From NCBI RefSeq assembly GCF_009711935.1, contig NZ_VIKX01000322.1, forward strand, positions 1-62,353: 62,353 nucleotides of DNA. The letters are read 5' to 3'. Below, in pieces: positions 49,061 to 57,437 of this stretch. This DNA comes from Dolichospermum sp. UHCC 0259 (GTDB lineage Bacteria; Cyanobacteriota; Cyanobacteriia; Cyanobacteriales; Nostocaceae). The notes below the pieces were generated by a model that saw only the letters and a list, made by a program, of their open reading frames with translations, had not been told where the DNA came from and made no database searches. Each line of letters begins with the position of its first letter. The first letter of the stretch is position 1. A program made the position numbers and the translations under genes.

Positions 49061-49741
49061 TTAGTCTACTTTGGCATACACCAACAAGTTCTTGTATTCT
49101 TCAATTTTGTGCATTTTTCCCTGTTTTACAAATGATTCAATTATTGGTTGAGCATGACCCCAGCCAATTGATTTTGTATAGAAGAGAATTTTGCCATTGG
49201 GATTCAGTTTACTCAGAAACATAGCTAGAAGAGATTCTTCATTATGATGCAAAAAAGGTGCTTCTTCAGGCATATAAAATTCGCCTAGATGAAACAGAGA
49301 AATTACATCGAGCATGGGTAAAGAACGGTCTGTCAAGGTGTATATATCTGTACAAAGAACTTTGTAATACTTGAAAAGTAGACGATCTTTAAGAGATAAT
49401 CGGATATATTCTTGATGTTCTGGTGCAGAAGCGGTAATCCCAATAATTTCATTTGGTTGAGAAAATTTCTGATTTTCCAATCCTAGAATATGATGAGAAC
49501 CTGTGCCAAAATGGAAGATAGTTTGATCTTGAATATTATGCTTTTGTAAATATTCAACTAATTCAAGATCACATGGACAACGTTCTGGTTGTAATTCCCA
49601 AGATGATTTTTCGCGGTAGTAATCAGCGCCAACCCATTGTGGTAAAACTGGGCGAGAAAAACTCAAAAAATAGTAAAGTCTTGCTAAGTGGCGATTTGTA
49701 AAAACTATGCCCCGAACGGTTTGTCTAATATTAGTAACCAT
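49061..49741 (-). CDS. Methyltransferase-like hypothetical protein
   Basis: The 226-residue protein is not confidently recognised. It has a glycine-containing FHFGTGSHH near residue 85, where motif I of a class I methyltransferase would fall, a later LDVISLFHLGEFY, and LNPNGKILFYTKS, which resembles the last core strand of that fold (NPGG..). The N-terminal 60 residues are basic and hydrophobic. I infer a SAM-dependent methyltransferase-like fold with a degenerate motif I. It is convergent with the GH15-like gene. Confidence 0.5.
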   Translation of the reverse strand: MVTNIRQTVRGIVFTNRHLARLYYFLSFSRPVLPQWVGADYYREKSSWELQPERCPCDLELVEYLQKHNIQDQTIFHFGTGSHHILGLENQKFSQPNEIIGITASAPEHQEYIRLSLKDRLLFKYYKVLCTDIYTLTDRSLPMLDVISLFHLGEFYMPEEAPFLHHNEESLLAMFLSKLNPNGKILFYTKSIGWGHAQPIIESFVKQGKMHKIEEYKNLLVYAKVD

Positions 49742-50250
49742 GAATTAATAAACCTCAATAGTTTGGAAAAGATGTTTTTGATATGTTGGATAAAAGGCGT
49801 ACTCAGTGAGGATGCTACAAATATTCATCAGCAAAACTACAATAAAGCTATATAAAGTTGGCCCAATTCATTCAAATTTATTGAGCCAAGTAAATTGACA
49901 TCCTGGATTATTTTTGTAATTGTTGTGCTTGATGGCAACAGACAAATGATTACTGATGATTTACTTGAGGCTTGAGTTATCCTATATGGATAAAATTCAT
50001 CAAAATCCCTGAAAACCTGCTCTATCTGATTACCCAAAAAAATACTGGGTGCTGAGTTTCTAGAACTTAGGCAAGTCTAACATAGGAAAAATAAAGCTAA
50101 CATCAAGTACAGATGAAAGTTTAATTAACTTTTGCTATGGCGGTGATCACGCTTGATGCAATATATAGTAAAAACCTGTTGTGGACGGAGTTACTATAAT
50201 TGAGGGCGGGGTTTCCCCGCCCCTACGGAATATTCTCAAATTTTGCTAAT
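49742..50250. other. Gene-poor stretch with GC-rich palindrome
   Basis: This 509-bp stretch has a 66-codon frame on the minus strand (49837-50037) that I do not accept as a gene because it has no family features. A palindrome GGGCGGGG-TTT-CCCCGCCC sits at 50204-50222 next to the debranching-like gene's 3' end, a dispersed cyanobacterial repeat without a T-run. Confidence 0.55.
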
Positions 50251-52512
50251 TTAAGCTTCAATGACGACGCGCAAGTTACCGCGTTTTTTAGCAACTCGAC
50301 AAGCGGTAGTGCTACCAACTCGTTCAAATTCTAAATCTAAAATTGTGCCACCAATACGCAAGTTATGAAAAGATAAATTGTTAATTGATTCTGGCAAGGC
50401 TGGGTCAATAATTCGCAAACAATTATTCTGTGCGTCTGGGACTAAATTCACCATCATTTGCAAGAGTTGAAAAATGCTACCTGTAGCCCAGGCTTGGGGA
50501 GTGCAAGCAACGGGATACTGGACGGGAGCATTATCACCGTTCATTTCATAACCACAAAATAGTTCTGGGGGGCGTTGATAGGGTTGCTGGGAGGTCATGT
50601 TGAATAACCCTTGAAATAGTTCCAGCGATTGATCAATTAAACCGAGCGATCGCAATCCCATTGCAATCATAGAATTATCATGAGGCCAAACTGAACCAGT
50701 ATGATAACCCATTGGATTATAAGCTGGTGACAAGCTACTTAAAGTTCTAATTCCCCAACCATTGAACATATCCGCCGCCCGCAGTCTTTCCGCCACACTA
50801 TAGGCTTTTGCAGAGGTAAATATCCCCAAATTTAAACACTGGCCAGGATTAGAACTAATACTATCTACTGGTTTACCTTCTCCATCTAAAGCTAAAGCAC
50901 AGAAATCTTCATCTTCTAACCAAAAATCTTGGTTAAACTTAGCCCTGAGTTGTCTAGCCTCTTTTTGCCAAAGTTCTTCTAAATCTGGACGTTGTTGAAT
51001 TTTGGCAATTTCTGCAAGCCGGTTTTTTGCTGAATAGACATAAGCTTGCACCTCACACAGAGAAATAGGCCCTGTGGCTAATTCCCCTTTGCGGTTGACA
51101 ATACAATCACCAGAATCTTTCCAACCTTGGTTAATTAAACCACCTTTAGATTTACGAGCATAGCTGAGATAACCCGTTTCTTGGATTTGACGATCAATCC
51201 AACCCATAGCCGCCAAAGCATTTGGCCACAGTGCTTCTAAGGTTTCTTGATCATGAGTCCAACTGTAATATTCAGCATACAACATTAACCACAGCGGCGT
51301 AGCATCCACCGTCCCATAGTAGGGTGTGTGGGGAATTTCTTGACATCTAGCCATTTCTCCCAACCGCAGTTCGTGTAATATCTTGCCCGGTTCTTCTTCT
51401 CGCCAAATATTATCCGCTTGACCTTGATATTCTGCCAATAGTAGCAAGGTTTCTTTGGCAATTTTGGAATTCAACATCAAGGTTTGGGACGCAGTAATGA
51501 TGGAATCTCGACCAAACAAAGTGGAAAACCAAGGAACTCCAGCAGAAACAGTTTTATGTTTGCCAAAGGACTGAAGCAACAAATATATATCTTGTTCAGC
51601 CCGCGAAATGACGCGATTAAAAAGACTTCTATCTGAGCTAATGCGAGTAATTTGCTGCAACCAATTTTGCTCCTCCATTAATTCAGCGGCTTTTGCCTGT
51701 GCTAAAGTAGAGGCAGCACTGATAGTAGAACTAGGTTGGTTATCAGTGAACATATTTAGCCGATAACCTAACTTCTTAGTTTCATGAGCTGCCAATTCTA
51801 TCCGCCAAACTGCCGTAGAACCGTGAAAACGAGTTGGTTGCAAATGCTGAAATTGAATTAGAGACTCCATAATCGAACCATCTAAACCCTGATATGCTAG
51901 GGTAAGAGATTCTTCTTTGTATGATTGAGGAGACACAGGTGCAACATGATCAGATGTTAATTCATTTAAATGTAAAAGTCTTCCCCGTTTTTGGCGATGA
52001 TGACCTCTAACTTCAAATAAATCCACAAAATCAGCATCAAAACTCAGACTCAGTTCAAAAACAATGCTGGTAGTGTTGTAGTTAGCAACTTCTATTTCTT
52101 CAAATAATGCGCCATTGAGAACCAATTCTCGACGAATACCCACAGTATCGGCCTTAAAAAGATTCTCTAAATCAGGATTGGTACATAAAACCGAGAGAGC
52201 AAATCCCTTGTCAGCATTACTACTCAGTAATATAGGCGATCGCCCTTCAATCTGTAACTCCAAACGACTCAAAAACCTTGTATCACGGCAAAACATCCCC
52301 ATACTAGGAGTGCTACCATAAAGGTAACAATCGGAAATATTCCCCATCGTATCTGTCACCAGGAATAAATCATCATCTTTAACTGTAATGGTTGGCTGTG
52401 GTCTTTGACTGACAACACAAGGCCATTCGGAAATCTCTTTTTGGTCTGCGGGGGTAAAAGTTCTGTTGTCGAGGACAATTGTTTCTGGAATCATCAATGT
52501 ATCCGGTGTCAT
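50251..52512 (-). CDS. Amylo-alpha-1,6-glucosidase-like debranching protein
   Basis: The 753-residue protein is a two-part glycogen-debranching-like enzyme. The N-terminal domain (residues 1-280) is the beta-rich GDE_N-type region, with GNISDCYLYGSTPSMGMFCRDTR. The C-terminal (alpha/alpha)6 barrel has the GDE_C-like stretch VSAGVPWFSTLFGRDS near residue 320, where the FGRDS loop carries a catalytic-type Asp, and YNPMGYHTGSVWPHDN near 620, which matches substrate-site loops. It should hydrolyse alpha-1,6 or related glucosidic bonds in the cytoplasm or act on glucosylated compounds. It may work with the GH15-like protein nearby, which is inference. The gene is single on the minus strand. Confidence 0.85.
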   Translation of the reverse strand: MTPDTLMIPETIVLDNRTFTPADQKEISEWPCVVSQRPQPTITVKDDDLFLVTDTMGNISDCYLYGSTPSMGMFCRDTRFLSRLELQIEGRSPILLSSNADKGFALSVLCTNPDLENLFKADTVGIRRELVLNGALFEEIEVANYNTTSIVFELSLSFDADFVDLFEVRGHHRQKRGRLLHLNELTSDHVAPVSPQSYKEESLTLAYQGLDGSIMESLIQFQHLQPTRFHGSTAVWRIELAAHETKKLGYRLNMFTDNQPSSTISAASTLAQAKAAELMEEQNWLQQITRISSDRSLFNRVISRAEQDIYLLLQSFGKHKTVSAGVPWFSTLFGRDSIITASQTLMLNSKIAKETLLLLAEYQGQADNIWREEEPGKILHELRLGEMARCQEIPHTPYYGTVDATPLWLMLYAEYYSWTHDQETLEALWPNALAAMGWIDRQIQETGYLSYARKSKGGLINQGWKDSGDCIVNRKGELATGPISLCEVQAYVYSAKNRLAEIAKIQQRPDLEELWQKEARQLRAKFNQDFWLEDEDFCALALDGEGKPVDSISSNPGQCLNLGIFTSAKAYSVAERLRAADMFNGWGIRTLSSLSPAYNPMGYHTGSVWPHDNSMIAMGLRSLGLIDQSLELFQGLFNMTSQQPYQRPPELFCGYEMNGDNAPVQYPVACTPQAWATGSIFQLLQMMVNLVPDAQNNCLRIIDPALPESINNLSFHNLRIGGTILDLEFERVGSTTACRVAKKRGNLRVVIEA

Positions 52513-52859
52513 TAGCCAAAGTTACCTATACAGGTGTAAATTTGCTCAAATCAATACTGTTAACAGAGAAAAGTAATTAAATCAAAGACAATGAATTTCT
52601 ATAAATGTATACCTTATGAATTAGAAGTCAAGCCTGAAAACTGGCTGTTTTCCAATAGTTTATTCCTTCCTCAACATTGAGAGGTGCTAGAGGTAGAGAA
52701 TACTTACTCAGGCATAAAATCTCATAAAAGTAGAAAGAGGTGAAGAAAAAATACCCACTACATTGGTTTCTTTTCATACTAATTTTGAATAAATAAGATC
52801 CCCCACTTCTCTAAGAAGTCGGGTATCTGACCACCTTAATTTTGTTTAGCAAAACCATT
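52513..52859. other. Intergenic stretch between debranching gene and ABC ATPase
   Basis: The region holds divergent promoters and a palindrome GATCCCCCACTTCT-CTA-AGAAGTCGGGTATC at 52797-52827, a dispersed cyanobacterial hairpin with a related copy near 59056-59084. No gene is seen. Confidence 0.6.
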
Positions 52860-53627
52860 ATGTCAACAACATCAGAAATTGCCGTTGAGTTTCAAAATAC
52901 CAGTTTTGCGATTAATCACCTTCCCCTATTATCTAACTTAAATTTGAGCATTCATCAAGGGGAAGCCTTAATTTTATTAGGGCGCAGTGGTAGCGGTAAA
53001 ACTACGACTTTAAAATTAATTAATCATTTACTTGTCCCCACCCAAGGACAAGTTTTAGTCCAAAATCGGCCGACAACTAACTGGGATGTCATTAAACTGA
53101 GAAGACGGATAGGTTACGTCATCCAAGAAACAGGTTTATTTCCTCATTTTACCATCGCGGAAAACGTAGGACTTGTACCATCTTTAGAAAAATGGTCTGC
53201 ACAGAAAATTCAAAATAGAGTCTATGAAATGTTAAACTTAGTGGGATTAGAACCAGAAAAATTTGCTCAACGTTATCCCCATCAATTATCAGGAGGTCAA
53301 CGTCAACGAGTGGGAGTTGCTAGAGCATTAGCTGCAGATCCACCTATACTATTAATGGATGAACCTTTTGGCGCACTCGACCCAATTACCCGTTTAGAAT
53401 TACAACAACAATTTCAATATTTACAACAACAATTAGGAAAAACCGTGATATTTGTCACCCATGACATTCAAGAAGCCTTCTTTTTAGCCACAAGAATTGG
53501 TTTAATGGATGCAGGAAATTTAGTCGTATTAGGAACTAGAAGAGAATTTCTCCAATCTCAACATCCAGAAGCAAAAGCATTTCTAGCTTGTTTAAATATT
53601 GGTAATAATTGGGAGCAACTTAATTAG
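52860..53627 (+). CDS. ABC transporter ATPase, quaternary amine type (OpuCA-like)
   Basis: The 255-residue ATPase begins MSTTSEIAVEF; I prefer this ATG to an in-frame TTG six codons upstream. Walker A is GRSGSGKTT, the signature LSGGQRQRVGVARAL and Walker B LLMDEPFGALD, with the switch histidine in FVTHD. The type is that of glycine betaine/choline/proline (OpuC/ProV) transporters by the YVIQETGLFPH motif. The C-terminal CBS domains that make OpuCA osmosensing in some bacteria are absent. The permease/binding protein is encoded 193 bp downstream, so the pair form one transporter. Confidence 0.9.
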   Translation: MSTTSEIAVEFQNTSFAINHLPLLSNLNLSIHQGEALILLGRSGSGKTTTLKLINHLLVPTQGQVLVQNRPTTNWDVIKLRRRIGYVIQETGLFPHFTIAENVGLVPSLEKWSAQKIQNRVYEMLNLVGLEPEKFAQRYPHQLSGGQRQRVGVARALAADPPILLMDEPFGALDPITRLELQQQFQYLQQQLGKTVIFVTHDIQEAFFLATRIGLMDAGNLVVLGTRREFLQSQHPEAKAFLACLNIGNNWEQLN

Positions 53628-53649
53628 AATGAATATTAATTTAATTTTT

Positions 53650-53684
53650 GTAGGTTGGGTTGAACGGAGTGAAACCCAACATTA
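53650..53684. repeat. Dispersed palindrome between OpuC genes
   Basis: GTAGGTTGGGTTGAACGGAG and GAAACCCAACATTAG lie between the ATPase and permease genes. Read-through could make a hairpin. The family is listed at 736. Confidence 0.6.
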
Positions 53685-53820
53685 GTGGCAGATAACAAGG
53701 AGTATTGGGTTATGCTTTCGGCACACTACGTGAACGTTCCTTAACCTAAGCTACAATAAATTTTGTTTTAAATAAAGGAAATAGTAGAGCCATTAAAACT
53801 AGATAAAAAATCCAAAAATT

Positions 53821-55347
53821 ATGTTTTTATTTCAATACGGTTCAGAAATAATTATCCGCAGTGGAGAACATTTAATTTTAGTCATTGTATCCTTAACAAT
53901 AGCCATTTCTATTGGTCTTCCTATTGGCATTTTTATCACTCGTCAACCAACATTGGCTGCTCCCATTCTTGGTTTAGCAAACGCCATTCAAACTATCCCT
54001 AGTTTAGCTATCTTTGGTTTTTTAATTTCCGTGCCTTTTTTGGGAGGAATTGGCAAAACTCCCGCTATATTTGCCTTAACTCTTTATGCTTTACTTCCCA
54101 TAATTCGTAATACTTACATTGGCATTAATAGCATCAATCCCGCCATTAAAGAAGCCGGCATAGGCATGGGAATGACAGATCAACAATTACTATTACAAGT
54201 AGAGATTCCCCTAGCTTTACCAGTCATTTTGGCAGGTGTGAGAGTAGCCACAGTTATATCCGTAGGAATAGCCACAATTGCTGCTGCTATTGGTGGTGGT
54301 GGTTTAGGAGTATTTATTTTTCGCGGTATTTCCACAGTTAATAATGAATTAATTTTAGCCGGAGCAGTTCCCGCAGCTTTAATTGCTTTAAGTGCAGATT
54401 TTGGTTTAGGATTACTAGAAAAAAACCTCACAAAACAAATAGCAAATAAAGGTAAATTTAATCAGCAGATAGGCATTATTTTCGGAATAATCACTTTAAT
54501 TATCGCTGGATTAATCGCTTTTAACTATCAACAATCACCAGCAACAATTATTATCGGCTCAAAAAATTTCACAGAACAAGTAATTTTAGGGGAAATATTG
54601 GCACAACACATAGAAAATCATACCAAATTAAAAGTAGATCGTCGTTTTAATTTAGGCGGAACATTTATTGCTCATGAAGCAGTAAAAGCGGGAAAAATTG
54701 CCGGCTATGTAGAATATACAGGAACTTCATTTACAACTATTTTAAAAGAAAAACCAATTGGTGATCCTGAGATTGTTTATCAGAAAGTCAAAGCATACTA
54801 TGACCAAAAATTAAAACTAGCAGTGATGAAGCCTTTAGGCTTTGAAAATACCTTTGCCATGATTATGCGTGGAGAAGATGCCAAAAAATGGCAAATTAAA
54901 AGCCTTTCTGAAGTTGGTAAATATAGTCCGCAAATGAAAGCAGGATTTGGTTATGAATTTTTAGAAAGAGCAGATGGTTATCCAGGATTATCCAAAACCT
55001 ACAACTTAAAATTTGCTAATATCAAACAAATGGAATTAGGATTAATGTATCAAGCATTAAAAGAAAAGCAAGTAGATTTTATTGCTGCAAATTCTACAGA
55101 TGGTTTAATTCCAGTGTTAAACTTAGTGATTTTAGAAGATGATAAAAAATACTTTCCACCATATCAAGCCGTACCTATTTTTAATCAAGAAATTCTCCAA
55201 AAATATCCAGAATTAACAGATACAATTAATCAATTAGGAGGTAAAATTTCCACAACAGAAATACAAAAGATGAATTATCAAGTAGATAATCAATCTCAAC
55301 CAGTGGAAAAAGTTGTCAGTGAGTGGTTAAAATCTCAACAATTATAG
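53821..55347 (+). CDS. Fused permease/substrate-binding protein of OpuC transporter
   Basis: The 508-residue protein joins two parts. Residues 1-230 are the permease domain, with five or six membrane segments and the EAGIGMGMTDQQLLLQVEIPLA loop that contacts the ATPase. Residues 235-508 are a periplasmic binding domain that starts ATIIIGSKNFTEQVILGEI, typical of glycine betaine/carnitine/choline binding proteins, with NLGGTFIAHEAVKAG and YVEYTGTSF. Aromatic residues form the quaternary-amine pocket in the family; positions cannot be fixed here. It imports an osmoprotectant with the ATPase at 52860. Such fusions are common in several bacterial phyla. Confidence 0.92.
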   Translation: MFLFQYGSEIIIRSGEHLILVIVSLTIAISIGLPIGIFITRQPTLAAPILGLANAIQTIPSLAIFGFLISVPFLGGIGKTPAIFALTLYALLPIIRNTYIGINSINPAIKEAGIGMGMTDQQLLLQVEIPLALPVILAGVRVATVISVGIATIAAAIGGGGLGVFIFRGISTVNNELILAGAVPAALIALSADFGLGLLEKNLTKQIANKGKFNQQIGIIFGIITLIIAGLIAFNYQQSPATIIIGSKNFTEQVILGEILAQHIENHTKLKVDRRFNLGGTFIAHEAVKAGKIAGYVEYTGTSFTTILKEKPIGDPEIVYQKVKAYYDQKLKLAVMKPLGFENTFAMIMRGEDAKKWQIKSLSEVGKYSPQMKAGFGYEFLERADGYPGLSKTYNLKFANIKQMELGLMYQALKEKQVDFIAANSTDGLIPVLNLVILEDDKKYFPPYQAVPIFNQEILQKYPELTDTINQLGGKISTTEIQKMNYQVDNQSQPVEKVVSEWLKSQQL

Positions 55348-55393
55348 ATTTTCAGATGTTTGATTCTCAAAAATATAAACCTTTTTATAAATG

Positions 55394-55717
55394 TCATAGA
55401 AAAATACCTTCTTTTTTGACATTATAATTAAAGGGAGTATTTTCATTTTCAAACTTTGCTAAAGAGATAAAGTGACGAGAAATAACAACATCGTTGTTTA
55501 GACAAATGTTTGAGATTATTTGACTGGTTTTATCAATTTCATGATAGGGGTTAATCTCTGATTTTAGAACAACCAGAATATCAATATCAGAAAATTCTTT
55601 AGCGTCTTCCCTCGCTTGAGAACCATATAAAATAATTGCTTCCAGTTGGTTTCGATAAAGTTCTTGCAACGCTTGTTTAACTTCTTGTAATATCAAATCA
55701 AGCTGTGATTTGTTCAT
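55394..55717 (-). CDS. MNT-type nucleotidyltransferase, antitoxin-like
   Basis: The 107-residue protein is a minimal nucleotidyltransferase. The core GSQAREDAKEFSDIDILVVL shows the GS(x)R..D.SDxD motif with the two metal-binding aspartates. MNT proteins are often antitoxins that AMPylate a HEPN-domain RNase toxin encoded next to them. No HEPN gene is seen on either side, since the 3' neighbour is the OpuC permease on the other strand. It may be an orphan or decayed half of a toxin-antitoxin pair. The second aspartate is kept, so activity is possible. Confidence 0.85.
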   Translation of the reverse strand: MNKSQLDLILQEVKQALQELYRNQLEAIILYGSQAREDAKEFSDIDILVVLKSEINPYHEIDKTSQIISNICLNNDVVISRHFISLAKFENENTPFNYNVKKEGIFL

Positions 55718-55759
55718 TCTTTAAGCTATTGTGCATATAATAATGTGGATTATAATGAT

Positions 55760-55836
55760 GTAGGTTGGGTTGACGTTAGGAAACCCAACATTGATAGGCT
55801 TTTGTTGGGTTGTGCTATCACTTAACCCAACCTACG
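55760..55836. repeat. Tandem pair of dispersed palindromes
   Basis: Two related palindromes, GTAGGTTGGGTTGACG...AAACCCAAC (55760-55790) and TTGTTGGGTTG...AACCCAACCTAC (55801-55836), lie side by side. The outer arms GTAGGTTGGGTT and AACCCAACCTAC also pair, so the 77-bp stretch could fold as one long hairpin. Confidence 0.7.
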
Positions 55837-55845
55837 AAAACTTAT

Positions 55846-56340
55846 TTACCACCACATAGTTCCTGGTTCACCTTTAAATGGTCCAACAATATCAGAAGTA
55901 ATCCACCCTCCGTAAAAATCACCTGTTTGCGCTTTAACTAATTCATCATTCACAAAACAAGCATCCATTAAACTAGGATAAAAACTGTAATATTCTTGAA
56001 TTGAGATAAAATTAGGACTGGGTTGAATATATCGCCAAGCAGCATTATTTATGTATTTATCTCCTACGGAAACATCATAATATTGACACCAACCTTTCCA
56101 TTCACACCAAGTTTTTCTAGGTGTCTCAATTAAATGTTCTAACTTAATATCTTCAGCCGGAATATAATAACCGGGAGGATGACTTGTTTCTAAGACTCTT
56201 TTAGCTTGATGTGTTTGCGCCAAAACAATCCCATTCACAATTATCTTCAGATGTTTGTTAGTATCTTCTAAAATTGCCGGACGGGGATAGTCCCAGACTG
56301 ATTCTTGGCCTGGTTGCGGGGGGATAGGATTTGGTTTCAT
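55846..56340 (-). CDS. DUF427-domain protein
   Basis: The 164-residue protein belongs to DUF427, a small beta-rich (mostly beta-hairpin) fold of unknown function. The signature is seen in VWDYPRPAILED near residue 15, VLAQTHQAKRVLETSHPPGYYIP in the middle, and TWCEWKGWCQYYDV, with conserved Trp and Tyr residues. The C-terminal end FKGEPGTMWW is typical. DUF427 is widespread in cyanobacteria, actinobacteria and proteobacteria. Its neighbours give no hint of role. Confidence 0.9.
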   Translation of the reverse strand: MKPNPIPPQPGQESVWDYPRPAILEDTNKHLKIIVNGIVLAQTHQAKRVLETSHPPGYYIPAEDIKLEHLIETPRKTWCEWKGWCQYYDVSVGDKYINNAAWRYIQPSPNFISIQEYYSFYPSLMDACFVNDELVKAQTGDFYGGWITSDIVGPFKGEPGTMWW

Positions 56341-56378
56341 GGTTAGTCAGTTGCTTTTGTAAAATTGTCAGTGAAATT

Positions 56379-57236
56379 TTAAGAAACTTCTACATCTACA
56401 CTACTAGATAATTTGAGAGTTTTAATTTTATTCTCAAGAATACTCACAGGAAACATAATTCCTAGTTTCTTGGTAGGATGATTAAGTGTTTTAAATACTC
56501 TGTCCCAAAATCCATGAATACCATAATTTCCATTAAAATTAGTGTGATGAAGATCATGAAAGTCTGAGGGAATGAAAAATATTGACAAAGAACTATGTCC
56601 TTCTAAATTATAAATGTTACCTATTAAAGTCCATGCACAAAGTTGAGTAATATCATATCCAAAGATAAAGATAGGTAAAACATCTGTAATGGTAACAATA
56701 ATATATTCCACAAGGCTTTTATGTCCGGCTACAAAACTTGATGTATCTTGAAATTCATGATGTTTAAGATGAATTTTAAGAAATGGTTTTGTATGAAATA
56801 ACCTATGGGCTACATAAAAGCAGAAATCAGCCGCAACTATTCTCATCAAAAACCATCCCAAATTTAAAAGTAAACTATTACCTCTATGAACTTCTGGGGC
56901 TAAATATAGTATGATTAATGCTGCTATTAAACTTTTAATTTCTCCTGTAATTATACCTGTTAAAGTGAAAGCAGGAAATGATTGCTTTTTTACTTTTTTA
57001 ACTCTTGCAGTTAATTTTTCAGTTAAATTATCTTTACTTTTGATGAATTTTTCAATGAAAAAACCAATAGCATAAAATGAGATAGAACCAAGCAGCCAGT
57101 ATAGTAATACCTGGGTGATAAAATTAAGTTCTATATTATTGAACAAAAAATAAAATCCCTGCTGAACCATTGTACAAGCAATAGCAATCTTGAGATAAAA
57201 TTCTAACTCGAAACAGCAATTAAAGAACTTTTGCAT
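56379..57236 (-). CDS. Sterol desaturase/fatty acid hydroxylase family protein
   Basis: The 285-residue protein has four or five membrane segments and the histidine boxes of the fatty acid hydroxylase superfamily: HRLFH, HLKHH and HDLHH, which bind a di-iron centre. The conserved NFNGNYGIHGFWDRVFKT near the C-terminus matches the family. Members hydroxylate or desaturate carotenoids, sterols or lipids. The substrate here is unknown; a carotenoid or lipid is likely in a cyanobacterium. It lies in a minus-strand row with two MscS channels but 200 bp from the nearest. Confidence 0.88.
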   Translation of the reverse strand: MQKFFNCCFELEFYLKIAIACTMVQQGFYFLFNNIELNFITQVLLYWLLGSISFYAIGFFIEKFIKSKDNLTEKLTARVKKVKKQSFPAFTLTGIITGEIKSLIAALIILYLAPEVHRGNSLLLNLGWFLMRIVAADFCFYVAHRLFHTKPFLKIHLKHHEFQDTSSFVAGHKSLVEYIIVTITDVLPIFIFGYDITQLCAWTLIGNIYNLEGHSSLSIFFIPSDFHDLHHTNFNGNYGIHGFWDRVFKTLNHPTKKLGIMFPVSILENKIKTLKLSSSVDVEVS

Positions 57237-57437
57237 TTTTGTAACCCATAAAAATCATCTCAGTCAATGTTTAGAGATAAGATAATTCAAGATGTAAAAA
57301 GTATCTTGATCACGTTGTTTTAGACAATATCATTTTTGGTAAATTTAAGAAAAATTCCCAAAATAAAACTTAACTAACTACCTAATTTAACCAAATTTTT
57401 TAGAGATAATAACTTGAGAGAAAAAGAGTATACCAAA

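Noticed and set aside
49837-50037. 66-codon frame on the minus strand
   Set aside because: No recognisable family, no start signal and unusual composition compared with neighbouring genes.
50202-50226. Terminator after the debranching-like gene
   Set aside because: The GC-rich palindrome has no following T-run on the minus strand and looks like a dispersed repeat.
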